Numbered from the stretch's first letter, positions 25,560 to 35,025 are shown. The stretch: 64,000 nucleotides of DNA from Actinospica robiniae DSM 44927 (GCF_000504285.1 NZ_KI632511.1:8848154-8912153), one strand, 5' to 3'. Made by a program: numbers and translations. Notes: a model not told the origin generated them from the letters alone.

Positions 25560-26200
25560 ATGGTGCGCGAGAGCGTCAGCGTGGAGGTGCCGCTGCCTCC
25601 CGGTCCGGCCGCATACGCGGTCACGCGTTGGCCGGCGGTCGGCGCGCCGGAGGGCGCACCGGCGTTGGTGGCCGCACACGGCATCGCCGCCAACTCGCTC
25701 ACCTGGGCGCCGGTGGCGTCGAAGCTGCCTGACGTGGACGTCATCGCGCCGGACCTGCGCGGCCGCGGGCTCAGCCGCGAGGTCGGCGGGCCGTACGGCA
25801 TGGCCGTGCACGCCGACGACCTCGTCCGCGCGATGGACCACCTCGGCGTCGAGCGTGCGGTGGTCGCCGGGCACTCGATGGGCGGTTGGATCGCCACCGT
25901 CGCCGCGGTCAGGCATCCGGACCGGTTTACCGGCGTCCTGCTGATCGACGGCGGGCTCGGCTTCCCGCTGCCGGCCGAGGTGGATCTCGAGGCGCTGCTC
26001 GAGGGCATGCTCGGCCCCGTGATGCGCAAACTGCGCAGCACGTTCGCCTCGCGCGAGGAGTTCCTCGAACCTTGGCGCACGCACCCCGCGTTCGCCGGAG
26101 CGTGGACGCCCGAGATAGAGGCGTATCTGAACCGCGACATAGTCGGCGCGGGCGCCCCCGCCACGGCGGCCGACCGGCCGGCCCGCAGGTATCAGTGCGC
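25560..26200 (+). pseudogene. Truncated alpha/beta hydrolase, C-terminal part lost
   Basis: From ATG 25560 (AAAGGAG upstream) the protein reads as a normal hydrolase: ALVAAHGIAANSLTWAPVA (oxyanion loop), VIAPDLRGRGLS, VVAGHSMGGWIATVAA (nucleophile Ser) and LLIDGGLGFPLPAEVD. Homology ends near 26150 after EIEAYLNRDIVG; the lid continues in intact relatives and carries the acid and His needed for activity. Beyond that the frame stays open to 26651 but is antisense to the intact YCII gene and translates to Arg-rich noise. The gene therefore appears cut by a deletion or rearrangement whose junction lies between about 26147 and 26208. It follows the esterase by 41 bp. Confidence 0.65.
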
Positions 26201-26208
26201 GCCGACGG

Positions 26209-26775
26209 TCAGGACGGTCGTCCCCCGAACTGCCAGTTGTGGACTTCGATGTCGGCGTAGCGGTCGGCATCGTCGCCCTCGGCTAAGACGGCGCGCGCGG
26301 CTTCCGGGCTCGGCGCCCGCAGCAGCGCCGCGGTGCCGAGCCACGTCGCGCCGTCGTCAGACAGGAGTGGTCCGTAGGCGATCAGATCATCGAGATCGGG
26401 TGCCGCCGCGGGGGAGCCGGCGGGCTGCGGAGTGCCGAGGCCCAGCACGAGGTACCGGTTGCCGCCCGATCGTCCGCCGGGGAAGTCCCACATGGTGCGG
26501 CCCAGCAGGTTGTGCCACCGCCGCAGCAGCACGTCCCGGTACACGCCGGCCTGGTAGTTCGGCTCGTCGAAGGCGAACGCACGGGCCGCGGCGGCATCCG
26601 GCAGGTCGACGACGTGCACGCTGCCGGTCGCCGCCTCACCGTCGTCGGTGAGCGTAGGTCCGCGCGCGATCAGCTCCTTCGCGTACTGATCCATGTAGGA
26701 CCAGTGCCGCTCGACCAGCTCATCGCGCAGCGCGTTGGAATCGGGCCGGTCGCGGTGATAACAGAAGAACTCCAT
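26209..26775 (-). CDS. Tandem YCII-domain protein
   Basis: A 188-residue protein with two YCII-like (dimeric alpha-beta barrel) units: residues about 1-95 (MEFFCYHRDRPDS...GPTLTDDGEAATGSVHVVDLPDAAAARAFAFDEPNY) and about 105-185 (YLVLGLG...LIAYGPLLSDDGATWLGTAALLRAPSPEAARAVLAEG). Single YCII domains form dimers; here two are fused. The family includes small lyase-like and dehalogenase-associated proteins, mostly without known activity. It begins 23 bp after the AldO-like gene and is probably co-transcribed with it. Its 3' end marks the break point of the truncated hydrolase on the other strand. Confidence 0.8.
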   Translation of the reverse strand: MEFFCYHRDRPDSNALRDELVERHWSYMDQYAKELIARGPTLTDDGEAATGSVHVVDLPDAAAARAFAFDEPNYQAGVYRDVLLRRWHNLLGRTMWDFPGGRSGGNRYLVLGLGTPQPAGSPAAAPDLDDLIAYGPLLSDDGATWLGTAALLRAPSPEAARAVLAEGDDADRYADIEVHNWQFGGRPS

Positions 26776-26797
26776 GGCGACAGCCTCTCGTCGGAAC

Positions 26798-28063
26798 TCA
26801 AGCTCGCGGAAAGAGCCCCGCTACGAACGGGTTGCGGAACTTCCCGGCCGGGTCGTAGCGGTCGATCAGGGCGTTGAAGTCCTGCGCCCGCTCGTACGTC
26901 GGCAGCGCCGCGGCGGGACCGGAGAGGAAGACCTTGCCCCAGTGCGGCCGGGCGCCGAGGGGGAGCAGCGCGTGCTCCACCGAGGAGAGCACCGGCGCGA
27001 CGGCGGCGAGGTCGGCGATCCAGGTGAAGTGCAGCGCCACCGCGTCGCGGCGGTAGCACGGGCTCAGCCACAGCTCGTCCGCGGCGATCGTGCGGATCTC
27101 CGAGATCTGCAGCACCCGCGCGACCGCGGTGCCGAGTTCGCGGACTGCTTCGAAGGCCTCCGCGGCGCGCTCGCGCGGGACGAAGAACTCGGACTGCAGC
27201 TCCTTGCCGCTGCTCGGCGTGAACTCGGGCCGGAAGTGCGGCAGGCGCTCGTGCCACGGACCCGGCACGGCCAGCTGCGCCGTGCAGTTCTCCGTCGGCA
27301 TACCCGGCACCGGGTGGGTCGGCTCGGTGGCGAGCGTGCCGCCGAGCCATTCCGGCTGCGGCTGCTCGAAGCCGCCGTCCGCGCCGGCGCGCAGTTTGCG
27401 CCACACCGAGACTTTGCCGCTGCCCCAGTCGGTGAACCCGCTCACGCTGTATCCGGAGGCGAACACCTCGGCCTGGTGCGCCGTCAGCTCGGCCAGCGGG
27501 ACGTCGTGGTACACGTGCTGCGCGACCTCGAACGTGGGCTCCACGTCGATGGTCAGGTGGGTGACGGCGCCGAGGGCGCCGAGCGCCACCACCGCGCCGT
27601 CGAAGCCCTCGGACTCGCCCCGCGTCAGCTCGGCGACTTCGCCGTCCGCCGTCACCATCCGTATGCCGCGCACGTACGCAGCCAGGTTCTGGTTGCCGTC
27701 GCCGGAGCCGTGCGTGGCCGTCGCGACGGCGCCGGCCAGCGAGATGTGCGGAAGCGAAGGCAGGTTCGGCAGGGCCAGCCCGGCCGCGTGCAGCTGCTCG
27801 GCGATCTCCGCCAGGCGCAGGCCGGCCGCGACGGTGGCGCTGCGGCGGTCGGCGGCGATCTCGACCTCGGCGGGCAGCGCGTCGATACGCACCAGGTCGC
27901 CGTCGGTGTCGGCCACGCGGTTGAACGAGTGGCCCGTGCCGAGCACCCGCACCCGCCCGGCCGCGGCCACGATCCCGCGCAGCTCGTCGAGCGTGCTCGG
28001 GCGGTGCACCCGCGCCGCACGGAAGTCGACGTTGCCCGCCCAGTTGCGGATCGGCTCGCTCAT
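26798..28063 (-). CDS. FAD-dependent alditol oxidase (AldO-like)
   Basis: A 421-residue oxidase of the VAO/PCMH flavin family. It starts NWAGNVDFRAARVHRPSTLDELRGIV, and VRVLGTGHSFNRVAD contains the His that carries covalent FAD in the Streptomyces alditol oxidase. LPNLPSLPHISLAGAVATATHGSG, GPWHERLPHFRPEFTPSSGKELQSEFFVPRE, ARPHWGKVF and DPAGKFRNPFV follow the AldO sequence closely. AldO oxidises terminal hydroxyls of xylitol or sorbitol with O2, releasing H2O2. Cytosolic; no signal peptide. The neighbouring YCII protein is in the same operon; no sugar kinase or transporter is adjacent. Confidence 0.88.
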   Translation of the reverse strand: MSEPIRNWAGNVDFRAARVHRPSTLDELRGIVAAAGRVRVLGTGHSFNRVADTDGDLVRIDALPAEVEIAADRRSATVAAGLRLAEIAEQLHAAGLALPNLPSLPHISLAGAVATATHGSGDGNQNLAAYVRGIRMVTADGEVAELTRGESEGFDGAVVALGALGAVTHLTIDVEPTFEVAQHVYHDVPLAELTAHQAEVFASGYSVSGFTDWGSGKVSVWRKLRAGADGGFEQPQPEWLGGTLATEPTHPVPGMPTENCTAQLAVPGPWHERLPHFRPEFTPSSGKELQSEFFVPRERAAEAFEAVRELGTAVARVLQISEIRTIAADELWLSPCYRRDAVALHFTWIADLAAVAPVLSSVEHALLPLGARPHWGKVFLSGPAAALPTYERAQDFNALIDRYDPAGKFRNPFVAGLFPRA

Positions 28064-28239
28064 CAGACAGGCCCTTCATGCGGTGTGCTGCGGGTGGTGC
28101 GTGCTCCCTGCGCCGCCGACGGATCAAGGCGGCAGTGATCAGCCTGTCCTGTTCCGGCCGCCCGCGTCAACGCCGAGCCCGGCTGCGGAGCCCGGCTGCG
28201 GAGCGCGACGTCGACGCGGCGTGGGCGGCTCGCGGCCGG

Positions 28240-29190
28240 TCAGACCCGCGGGGTCGCGATCGCGGCGGCGTACTCCTTCGCGATCGCCGCGCCGAGCCGG
28301 GCGTTGTTCTTCACCAGCGCGATGTTCGCGCGCAGGCTCTCGCCCGCGGTGATCTCCACGATCCGGCCGAGCAGGTAGGGCGTGGCCTCCTTGCCCTTGA
28401 TCCCCTTGGCGTCCATGTCCCGCAGCGCCTGGTCGATGATCGCGTCGATCTCGTCCGCCGGGATCTCGTCGGCCTCCGGGATCGGGTTGGCGATGTCGAG
28501 GCCGCCGCGGATGCCGAGGTCCCACTTGGTGCGCATGATGGCGGCGAGTTCGGCGGGGGTGTCCGCGCGCATGGGCGCGGGGAAGCCGCTGCGGCGGGAG
28601 AAGAACGCCGGGAACTCGTCCGTGCCGTAGCCGATCACCGGCACGCCGAGGGTCTCGAGCGTCTCCAGGGTCAGCCCGATGTCCAGGATCGACTTCACGC
28701 CGGCGCTGACCACCGCCACGTCGGTCTGGGCGAGCTCGGTCAGGTCCGCGCTCACGTCGAAGGTCTGCTGGGCGCCGCGGTGCACGCCGCCGAGGCCGCC
28801 GGTGACGAAGGTGCGGATGCCGGCCAGCGCGGCCAGCCGCATCGTCGCGGCGACGGTGGTGGCGCCGTGCTGTCCGCGGGCGATGACGTAGGGCAGATCG
28901 CGCAGGCTGACCTTCGCCACGTCGGCGTCGGTGGCCAGCAGTTCGAGGTCCTCCGGCGTCAGGCCGATCCGCGGCGTGCCGCCGAGCACGGCGATGGTGG
29001 CCGGGACGGCGCCGCCGTCCCGGATGATCTGCTCGACCTCGGTGGCCATCGCCACGTTCTGCGGGTAGGGCATGCCGTGGCTGATGATCGTGCTCTCCAG
29101 CGCGACGACCGGCCGCCCCTCGGCCAGCGCCGTGCGCACCTCCTCGGTCAGGACCAGGGCGGGGTGCGGGGTGTAGTGCGTCGTGTTCAT
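28240..29190 (-). CDS. psuG: Pseudouridine-5'-phosphate glycosidase
   Basis: A 316-residue PsuG, which reversibly splits pseudouridine 5'-phosphate into uracil and ribose 5-phosphate. Signatures: [125 protein letters not shown] and [14 protein letters not shown], all highly conserved in the family. Length is standard. ATG 29190 overlaps the stop of the upstream kinase gene by 4 bp (ATGA), so the two act as a coupled pathway pair. Confidence 0.95.
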   Translation of the reverse strand: MNTTHYTPHPALVLTEEVRTALAEGRPVVALESTIISHGMPYPQNVAMATEVEQIIRDGGAVPATIAVLGGTPRIGLTPEDLELLATDADVAKVSLRDLPYVIARGQHGATTVAATMRLAALAGIRTFVTGGLGGVHRGAQQTFDVSADLTELAQTDVAVVSAGVKSILDIGLTLETLETLGVPVIGYGTDEFPAFFSRRSGFPAPMRADTPAELAAIMRTKWDLGIRGGLDIANPIPEADEIPADEIDAIIDQALRDMDAKGIKGKEATPYLLGRIVEITAGESLRANIALVKNNARLGAAIAKEYAAAIATPRV

Positions 29191-30374
29191 CGCGGTTGCG
29201 TGCTTTCTCGTGCGCTGGGTGCGGGGATCGCTGGGGTGCGCTGCAAGGCCTCGTCGAGCAGACGCGCCGTCAGGTCGGGCCGGACGGTGTGCGTGCTCTG
29301 CAGGGTCAGCGCGGCGGCGGCGTGGCCGTGGCGGGCGGCTTCGGCGGGGCCGTGCCCGGCCAGGAGCGCGTAGGCGAACGCGGCGAGCATCGCGTCGCCG
29401 GCGCCGGTCACGTCCTGGACCTCGGCCGGGTCGGCGGCGAGCCGGTGCAGCTCGGCCGGGGCCTCGGCCTCGCCGCCGGGGCCGGGCGTGCGGGTGCTGA
29501 GCAGGCTGCCGCTCGCGCCGAGCCGGATCCACACGTGGCGCACACCGCGGTCGTGCAGGACGGCGGCGGCGTGCGCCAACGCGGCGTCCGTGTCGCCGAC
29601 CTGCCCGTCGCCGGTGAGCGCGCGCAGCTCGTCGCGGTTCGGGGTCAGTGCGAAGATCGGCCTTGCGGGGCGCAGCAGCGGCGCGAGCCGCGCCGCCTTG
29701 GGCACGCTCACCGGGTCGACCACCACGCGCACGTCGCCGGCGTGGGCCAGGTCGAGCAGGTGCGCGGTGGTGGCGGCCGGCAGGTTGCCGTCGAGCACGA
29801 GCAACGCGGCGTGAGCGATCAGCTCGCGGGCTGAGCGCAGGTGCTCGGGGCGCAGGTCGTCGGTGGCGGTCATGTCGGCGACCGCCATCAGCAGCTCGCC
29901 GTCGGCGTCGAGGACGGCGGTGTAGCTGCCGGTCGGGTGCTCGCCGCGGTGCACGTGGTCGAGCAGCACGCCGGCCGCGCGGGTGTCGGCGAGCAGCCGC
30001 TCGCCGTAGGGGTCGCGGCCGATGGCGGCGATCAGCTGGGTGGGGGTGCCGAGGCGGGCGAGGTTCTCGGCGATGTTGCGGGCCACTCCGCCCGGGGTGG
30101 TCGAGGTGTGGCCGGGGTTGCTGGTGTGGGCGATGGCCGCGGCGCTGCTGCGGGCCTTGATGTCGAGGTTGGCGCCGCCGACCACCACGACCGGGGGCCG
30201 CTCGCTCAGGATGTAGCCGCGGCCGAGGATCACGCCCTTGCGTCCCAGGTTGGACAGGTGCACGTTCACCGCGGCGCGGCTGGAGCCGAGCCGCTCGGCG
30301 ATCTCGGCCGGCGTGATCAGCGGCTCGCGTCGGAGCAGGTCGATGATCTCCTGCTCCCGGTCCGTCACTCCCAT
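29187..30374 (-). CDS. psuK: Pseudouridine kinase (PfkB family) with N-terminal winged helix
   Basis: A 395-residue two-domain protein. Residues 1-55 are a winged helix-turn-helix ([44 protein letters not shown]); residues 60-380 are a PfkB kinase with [36 protein letters not shown] and [16 protein letters not shown] (GAGD, catalytic Asp). With psuG downstream it should phosphorylate pseudouridine to its 5'-phosphate. The fused DNA-binding domain suggests that the kinase controls its own operon directly. A TAAAG-N3-CTTTA palindrome 12 bp upstream is the obvious site. Confidence 0.92.
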   Translation of the reverse strand: MGVTDREQEIIDLLRREPLITPAEIAERLGSSRAAVNVHLSNLGRKGVILGRGYILSERPPVVVVGGANLDIKARSSAAAIAHTSNPGHTSTTPGGVARNIAENLARLGTPTQLIAAIGRDPYGERLLADTRAAGVLLDHVHRGEHPTGSYTAVLDADGELLMAVADMTATDDLRPEHLRSARELIAHAALLVLDGNLPAATTAHLLDLAHAGDVRVVVDPVSVPKAARLAPLLRPARPIFALTPNRDELRALTGDGQVGDTDAALAHAAAVLHDRGVRHVWIRLGASGSLLSTRTPGPGGEAEAPAELHRLAADPAEVQDVTGAGDAMLAAFAYALLAGHGPAEAARHGHAAAALTLQSTHTVRPDLTARLLDEALQRTPAIPAPSARESTQPR

Positions 30375-30385
30375 GCTTACAACAC

Positions 30386-30398
30386 TAAAGCTCCTTTA
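30386..30398. promoter_or_regulatory. TAAAG-N3-CTTTA palindrome upstream of psuK
   Basis: A perfect 5-bp inverted repeat with a 3-bp spacer, 12 bp before the psuK start, in an AT-rich island rare in this window (ACACTAAAG...CTTTATTGATC). Its place over the promoter or ribosome entry suits autoregulation by the winged-helix domain of PsuK. Part of it (AAAGGAG) could also be a misplaced Shine-Dalgarno, but the 16-bp spacing is poor. Confidence 0.45.
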
Positions 30399-30423
30399 TT
30401 GATCTATGCAAACTGGCCGCGCC

Positions 30424-31179
30424 TCACTCCGGCAGCCGGTAGACCGTGACGTGCGAGGAGGAGTCCGCGGTGAACTCGCCGCCGTCCCAGTCGCTGTGCC
30501 GGCTCTCCAGCTCCAGCCCGGCCAGCTGCGCCATCAGGTCGAGCTCGGCCGGCCAGATGTACCGGTGCGGCGACCGGAACAGCCTCGCCTCCTTGCCCGC
30601 CCCGAAGTGGAAGTGATACGAGGTCACATGCTGGCTGACCACGTCGAAGCGGTCGATGCCGAAGTACTCGTCGGTGGTCTGGTACGCCACCGCCTGCAGG
30701 CCGGGCGCGAGCTGGCGCAGCTCGGGCACCCACAGCTCGATCACGAACCGGCCGCCGGGCTTCAGGTGCCGCGCCGCGTTGCGGAAGCAGGCGACCTGCT
30801 CGGCCTGGGTCAGCAGGTTCGAGATCGTGTTGAAGACCAGATAGACCAGCGCGTACGAGCCCTCTTCGCCCGCCGTCGCCTCGGACATGTCGCCGACCAC
30901 GACCGGGATCCTCGCCTCGTCCACCTTCTCGCGCAGCCGGGCCACCATCGGCCGGGAGAACTCGATCCCGGACACCGGCACGCCGCGCTGCGCGAGCGGG
31001 ATTCCGATCCGCCCGGTGCCGATCGCGAACTCGAGCGCCTTGCCCGGCCCGGCCAGCGCGGCCAGCCGGTCGACCGTCAGCCTGAGCACCTCCGGCGCGA
31101 ACACGCCCTCGTTGGAGTCGTAGGTCTGGGCGGCTTCCTCGTCCCAGAGCCCTTCCTGGATCTCCTGCTTCTGATTCAC
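30424..31179 (-). CDS. Class I SAM-dependent methyltransferase
   Basis: A 251-residue methyltransferase. ALEFAIGTGRIGIPLAQRGVPVSGIEFS is motif I and the acidic strand end (here G-x-G-x-G is AIGTGRIG with Glu in GIEFS), VVVGDMSEA motif II, LVYLVFNTISNLLTQAEQ the post-II loop and LKPGGRFVIELWVP motif III. The group is annotated generally as class I methyltransferases acting on small molecules; the substrate is unknown. GTG 31179 overlaps the stop of the MpaB-type gene as GTGA, so the pair is translationally coupled. The psuK start lies 49 bp downstream and could be reached by read-through. Confidence 0.82.
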   Translation of the reverse strand: MNQKQEIQEGLWDEEAAQTYDSNEGVFAPEVLRLTVDRLAALAGPGKALEFAIGTGRIGIPLAQRGVPVSGIEFSRPMVARLREKVDEARIPVVVGDMSEATAGEEGSYALVYLVFNTISNLLTQAEQVACFRNAARHLKPGGRFVIELWVPELRQLAPGLQAVAYQTTDEYFGIDRFDVVSQHVTSYHFHFGAGKEARLFRSPHRYIWPAELDLMAQLAGLELESRHSDWDGGEFTADSSSHVTVYRLPE

Positions 31180-32108
31180 GCCGACGATGATGTCGCGCCG
31201 CCGACGCGGGTGTCTAAGGCTTTTGCGTCGGCCGGCCGCGCGGCCCGCGCCCGGGCCGCCGCGGCGACCTCGGACGGCCCGCAGGCCCAGACCAGCACGG
31301 CGCTGAGCAGCCGCACGGCCGGACGGTCGATCAGGTGGCGCACCGGCGCGGGCCGGCGGATGCCGAGCTGCGCCCTGGCCCAGCCCGGCAGCACGCTGAT
31401 CCCGCCGTTCATCAGGATCCTGGTCGCGGCGCGCTCGGCCGGGTCCCGGCCGAAGCCGCGCAGGAAGCCGACCGCCTCCACCGCGGCGGGGGTCGGCCGC
31501 AGCTGCGGGCGCATCCGCGCGAGGTACGCGTCCAGCTCGGCCATCGAGGTCGGCACCTCCAGCGCGCCGAGCCGCCGCGCGAGCAGAGCCGTCTCGGCCA
31601 CGTACCGGTCGCGCTCCGCCGGGCTCAGCCTCCGGTCGCCGAAGGCCAGGTAGCCGGCCAGGAAGCAGCGGATCTCGGCGACGTGCACCCAGGTCAGCAG
31701 GGTCGGGTCCTCGGCGCTGTAGGGCGTGCCGTCCGGTGCGACCCCGTGGATGAACGTGTGCACCCTGCGCACCTTGGCGATCTGGGCCTCGGCGTCCGCG
31801 GTGGAGCCGAAGGCCGTCACCGTCACGTACCGGGCCGTGCGGTTGAGCCGCCCGAGCGGATCGGCCTTGTAGTCCGAGTGCTCGGCCACACCCGCCATCG
31901 CCAGCGGATGCAGCGACTGCAACATCAAGGCGCTGAAACCGCCGGTGAGCATGCCGGCCGGGTGCGCGTGCACGTCCCACACGACGCTGTCCGGGCCGAA
32001 CAGGCCCGGATCGCCCGCGGGTTCGCTGTACCCCTCCAACCGGAGGTCACCGCCGTGCACCGTTTCGAGCACCTTGAGCCGTATTCGTTCGCGCACCTTG
32101 TCGAACAC
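31176..32108 (-). CDS. Oxygenase MpaB family protein (DUF2236)
   Basis: A 310-residue DUF2236 protein. Recognisable blocks are LFGPDSVVWDVHAHPAGMLTGGFSALMLQSLHPLAMAGVAEHSDY, RLNRTARYVTVTAFGS, VRRVHTFIHGVAPDGTPYSAEDPTLLTWVHVAEIRCFL and FLRGFGRDPAER; the conserved His and Asp residues in the first and third blocks are those thought to bind haem in latex-clearing protein and MpaB relatives. An oxidative role is therefore plausible, with unknown substrate. GTG 32108 has AAGGGGGT 5-6 bp upstream. It lies 50 bp after fumarase and is coupled to the methyltransferase. Confidence 0.82.
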   Translation of the reverse strand: MFDKVRERIRLKVLETVHGGDLRLEGYSEPAGDPGLFGPDSVVWDVHAHPAGMLTGGFSALMLQSLHPLAMAGVAEHSDYKADPLGRLNRTARYVTVTAFGSTADAEAQIAKVRRVHTFIHGVAPDGTPYSAEDPTLLTWVHVAEIRCFLAGYLAFGDRRLSPAERDRYVAETALLARRLGALEVPTSMAELDAYLARMRPQLRPTPAAVEAVGFLRGFGRDPAERAATRILMNGGISVLPGWARAQLGIRRPAPVRHLIDRPAVRLLSAVLVWACGPSEVAAAARARAARPADAKALDTRVGGATSSSA

Positions 32109-32158
32109 GGCGCCACCCCCTTCTTTGAAACCTCCTTCCAAGGTACTGAGCGGCCGCG

Positions 32159-33571
32159 CTACTGGGTAGGCCGGGTCATCTTGGCCACGTCGAGCAGTTC
32201 GTCGAGCCGGACGGCCGCCAGCGCCGCGTCGTCCCCGACCAGGCCGCGCTCGTAGACGACCTCGCGGATCGTCTTGCGCTCGGCGAGCGACTGCTTGGCG
32301 ATCCGCGCCGCCTCCTCGTAGCCGAGCACGCGCGCGAGCGGAGTGACGATCGAGGTGGAGGACTCGGCGTACTCGAGGCAGCGCTCCCGGTTCGCGGTGA
32401 TCCCGAGCACGCAGCGCTCGGCCAGCAGCCCGGTGCAGGACGAGAGCAGCCGGATCGACTCGAGCAGGTTCCGGGCCAGCATCGGCAGCATCACGTTGAG
32501 CTCGAACTCCCCGGACGCGCAGCCGAACGCGACCGCCGCGTCGTTGCCGATCACCTGCGCGCACACCATCCGCACGGCCTCCGGCAGCACCGGGTTGACC
32601 TTGCCCGGCATGATCGAGGAGCCCGGCTGCAGCTCCGGCAGCGCGATCTCGCCCAGGCCGGCCCGCGGGCCGGAGCCCATCCAGCGCAGGTCCCCGCAGA
32701 TCTTCGCCAGCGACAACGCCACCACCCGCAGCTGCCCGGACGCCTCGGCCAGCACGTCCTGCCCGCCCTGCGCCTCGAAGTGGTCGGCCGCCTCGACCAG
32801 CGGCAGCCCGCTGTGCTTGGCCATCTCCCGGATCACGCCCTCGGCGAACCCGGGCGGGGCGTTGAGGCCGGTGCCGACGGCGGTGCCGCCCAGCGGCAGC
32901 TCGGCCAGCCGCGGCAGCAGCGTCCACAGCCGCTCCACGCCCCGGCTGATCTGCGCCGCGTAGCCGGCGAACTCCTGGCCGAGGGTGACCGGGGTGGCGT
33001 CCATCAGGTGGGTGCGCCCGGCCTTGACCACCTCCGCGAACTCGCCGGCCTTCGCCCCGAGGGCCGAGACGAGCCGCTCCAGCGCCGGGATCAGGTCATG
33101 GGTGAGCATCCCGACCGCGGCCACCCGGATGGCCGAGGGGAAGACGTCGTTCGAACTCTGCGAGGCGTTGACCTCGTCGTTGGGGTGCACCCTGCGGCCG
33201 AGCCGGTCCGAGGCGAGGGTGGCGACCACCTCGTTGGCGTTCATGTTCGAGGAGGTGCCGGACCCGGTCTGGAACACGTCCACCGGGAAGTGCTCGTCCC
33301 ACCGCCCCTCGGCCACCTCGGCCGCCGCGGCCGCGATGGCCGCGCCGACCTCGGGCTCGAGCACGCCGAGCCGCACGTTGACCACCGCGGCGGCCTGTTT
33401 GATCAGTCCCAGGGCCCGGATGTGCGCGGGCTCGAGCGGTCTGCCGGAGATCGGGAAGTTGTGCACGGCGCGCTGCGTCTGCGCCTGCCATTTGGCGTGC
33501 GCGGGCACCCGCACCTCGCCCATCGAGTCGTGCTCGATCCGCTCCTGCGCCAGTTCGTCCACGTCCACCAC
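32159..33571 (-). CDS. fumC: Class II fumarate hydratase
   Basis: A roughly 470-residue fumarase of the TCA cycle. [33 protein letters not shown] opens the fold; [36 protein letters not shown] and the superfamily signature [17 protein letters not shown] follow, and the C-terminal [15 protein letters not shown] completes it. No cysteine cluster, so it is the iron-independent type. The longest plausible ATG (33601) would overlap the start codon of the divergent PPOX gene; the GTG codons at 33571 or 33568 leave some room for promoters and are preferred. No Shine-Dalgarno is obvious at any of them, so the start is uncertain. Confidence 0.93.
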   Translation of the reverse strand: MVDVDELAQERIEHDSMGEVRVPAHAKWQAQTQRAVHNFPISGRPLEPAHIRALGLIKQAAAVVNVRLGVLEPEVGAAIAAAAAEVAEGRWDEHFPVDVFQTGSGTSSNMNANEVVATLASDRLGRRVHPNDEVNASQSSNDVFPSAIRVAAVGMLTHDLIPALERLVSALGAKAGEFAEVVKAGRTHLMDATPVTLGQEFAGYAAQISRGVERLWTLLPRLAELPLGGTAVGTGLNAPPGFAEGVIREMAKHSGLPLVEAADHFEAQGGQDVLAEASGQLRVVALSLAKICGDLRWMGSGPRAGLGEIALPELQPGSSIMPGKVNPVLPEAVRMVCAQVIGNDAAVAFGCASGEFELNVMLPMLARNLLESIRLLSSCTGLLAERCVLGITANRERCLEYAESSTSIVTPLARVLGYEEAARIAKQSLAERKTIREVVYERGLVGDDAALAAVRLDELLDVAKMTRPTQ

Positions 33572-33587
33572 CGTATCGGCGGATCGG

Positions 33588-33593
33588 TAGAAT
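33588..33593 (+). promoter_or_regulatory. Candidate -10 box TAGAAT for a leaderless transcript
   Basis: TAGAAT ends 6 bp before the ATG at 33600, the distance expected if transcription starts on the A of the start codon. No Shine-Dalgarno lies before this ATG, which agrees with a leaderless mRNA. The -35 region is not distinct. Confidence 0.5.
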
Positions 33594-33599
33594 GCGGGC

Positions 33600-34067
33600 A
33601 TGACGCGACGAGTGGCCACGAACACGACCGTCGGACGCGAGGACCTGCTCGCGTTCGTCCGCGACCGGCACAACGCGCTGGTGATCACCCGCCGCGCCGA
33701 CGGCTCGCCCCAGGCCTCCCCGGTGACCTGCGGCGTCGACGAGCAGGGCCGCGTCGTGGTGTCGACCTACCCGCGGCGGGCCAAGGTCCGCAACGCCCGG
33801 CGCGATCCGCGGGTGAGCGTCGTCGTGCTCTCCGACTCCTTCGGCGACGCCTGGGTGCAGATCGACGGCACGGCCGAGCTGATCGACGCGGCCGAGGACG
33901 TCGAGCCGCTGGTGGACTACTTCCGCTGCATCGCGGGCGAGCACCCGGACTGGGACGAGTACCGCGAGGCGATGATCAAGCAGGGCAAGACCCTGCTGCG
34001 GATCACCCCGGAGCACTGGGGGCCGATCGCGACCGGCGGCTTCCCGGCCGAGCTCGCCGAGGACTGA
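33600..34067 (+). CDS. PPOX class F420-dependent/FMN-binding oxidoreductase
   Basis: A 155-residue split-barrel flavin protein. [56 protein letters not shown] is the FMN/F420-binding barrel typical of the pyridoxamine-phosphate-oxidase-like F420 enzymes of actinobacteria, and [11 protein letters not shown] closes it. The family reduces diverse substrates with F420H2; none is predicted here. Its start codon sits where the divergent fumarase frame begins, and it appears to be leaderless. Downstream lies the convergent ferritin-like gene. Confidence 0.85.
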   Translation: MTRRVATNTTVGREDLLAFVRDRHNALVITRRADGSPQASPVTCGVDEQGRVVVSTYPRRAKVRNARRDPRVSVVVLSDSFGDAWVQIDGTAELIDAAEDVEPLVDYFRCIAGEHPDWDEYREAMIKQGKTLLRITPEHWGPIATGGFPAELAED

Positions 34068-34098
34068 GACCCGGCGGGCCCGGCGGCCTGAGCCCCGG

Positions 34099-34911
34099 TC
34101 AGATCGTCGGGCTCAGCGCAGGCTCCTGCGCCGCGGGCCCGCCGAGGGCGTTGCGCAACTCCGGCTGGCGCAGGCTGGTCATCCGCCGCCAGCCGCCGAG
34201 GCGCTCGGCCAGGTAGACCGCGCGGATCCCGGCGGCCAGCACGGCCGAGCGGGCCGTGGACCAGCCGAGCACGCGGCCCATGTGCGCCATCACGGCCAGG
34301 CTGACGTCGCGGTAGACCTCGATCTCGGCCAGCGCGGTCTTGCGCAGCAGCTGGTCGATGTGGGCCCGGCTGCCCTCGGCGGCCAGGCGCAGCAGCTCCT
34401 CGTGGCAGTAGGCCAGGTGCCGGTCCTCGTCGTCGCTGATCATCCGCACCGCGCGGCCGACCTGCGGGTCGTCGTGGAAGATCCGCTTGAGCAGCCGCAT
34501 CTGCTCGCTCGCGCGCTGCTCGGTGACGCGGCTGTGGACCAGGTAGACGGTGACGTCGTGGTCGGTCAGCTGCTCGTCCCGGGCCAGCCGGGCGTGGGTC
34601 AGGCCGATGCGGCGGCGTTCGAGCAGCATGGTGTAGTCGGTCTCCGGGGGCACCTCGACCGGGTCGAGGCCGCGGTTGCGCATCAGGCCCTTGAAGATCC
34701 GCCCGTGCTTGTCCTCGTCCGCGCCGTGCCGGGCGATCTTCGGGGCGAGCCGGCGGTCGGTCACCAGCGCGGAGATCCGGCCGTTCTCCCACCCGCCCTG
34801 GCTCTCCCCGTTCATGGCGATGCTGCAGAACAGGCGGAAGGCCTCGTCGTTGCGATGGATCTGCTGGAAGATGCCTCTGGCCGTGAGCACCCGCGACCTC
34901 CTGCGTGCCAT
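34099..34911 (-). CDS. Ferritin-like domain protein
   Basis: A 270-residue helical protein. The pairs ARHGADEDKHGRIFKGL and RMISDDEDRHLAYCHEEL are E/D-x-x-H metal-ligand motifs on antiparallel helices, spaced by about 80 residues with further Glu in SRVTEQRASEQM and ALAEIEVYRD, so a di-iron four-helix bundle is likely. Similar actinomycete proteins are listed as ferritin-like or rubrerythrin-related without tested function. Oxidation or iron handling are both possible. Monocistronic; ATG 34911 follows a GGAGGTC-like site. Confidence 0.75.
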   Translation of the reverse strand: MARRRSRVLTARGIFQQIHRNDEAFRLFCSIAMNGESQGGWENGRISALVTDRRLAPKIARHGADEDKHGRIFKGLMRNRGLDPVEVPPETDYTMLLERRRIGLTHARLARDEQLTDHDVTVYLVHSRVTEQRASEQMRLLKRIFHDDPQVGRAVRMISDDEDRHLAYCHEELLRLAAEGSRAHIDQLLRKTALAEIEVYRDVSLAVMAHMGRVLGWSTARSAVLAAGIRAVYLAERLGGWRRMTSLRQPELRNALGGPAAQEPALSPTI

Positions 34912-34986
34912 GAGGGCCGGCTGCCCTCGCTACCCGACATGGCGAGTAGAAGCCCGCGCGCTTCCCGCCGCAAGCGCTGAGCTACC

Positions 34987-35025
34987 CGTTCGGCCGAGGC
35001 CGCAGTATGCGGACTCGGCCGAACG
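34987..35025 (-). terminator. Intrinsic terminator after the GH54 gene
   Basis: CGTTCGGCCGAG pairs perfectly with CTCGGCCGAACG, and inside it CCGCA-GTA-TGCGG forms a second stem, giving about 17 bp with a single G/A mismatch step. It lies 33 bp past the stop of the arabinofuranosidase gene. Confidence 0.75.

Noticed and set aside
26209-26651. C-terminal extension of the truncated hydrolase into the YCII region
   Set aside because: Arg-rich noise opposite an intact gene with clear family motifs.
28160-28210. Tandem CCGGCTGCGGAG units between psuG and the AldO-like gene
   Set aside because: Only two copies of a short GC-rich string; no clear hairpin or function.
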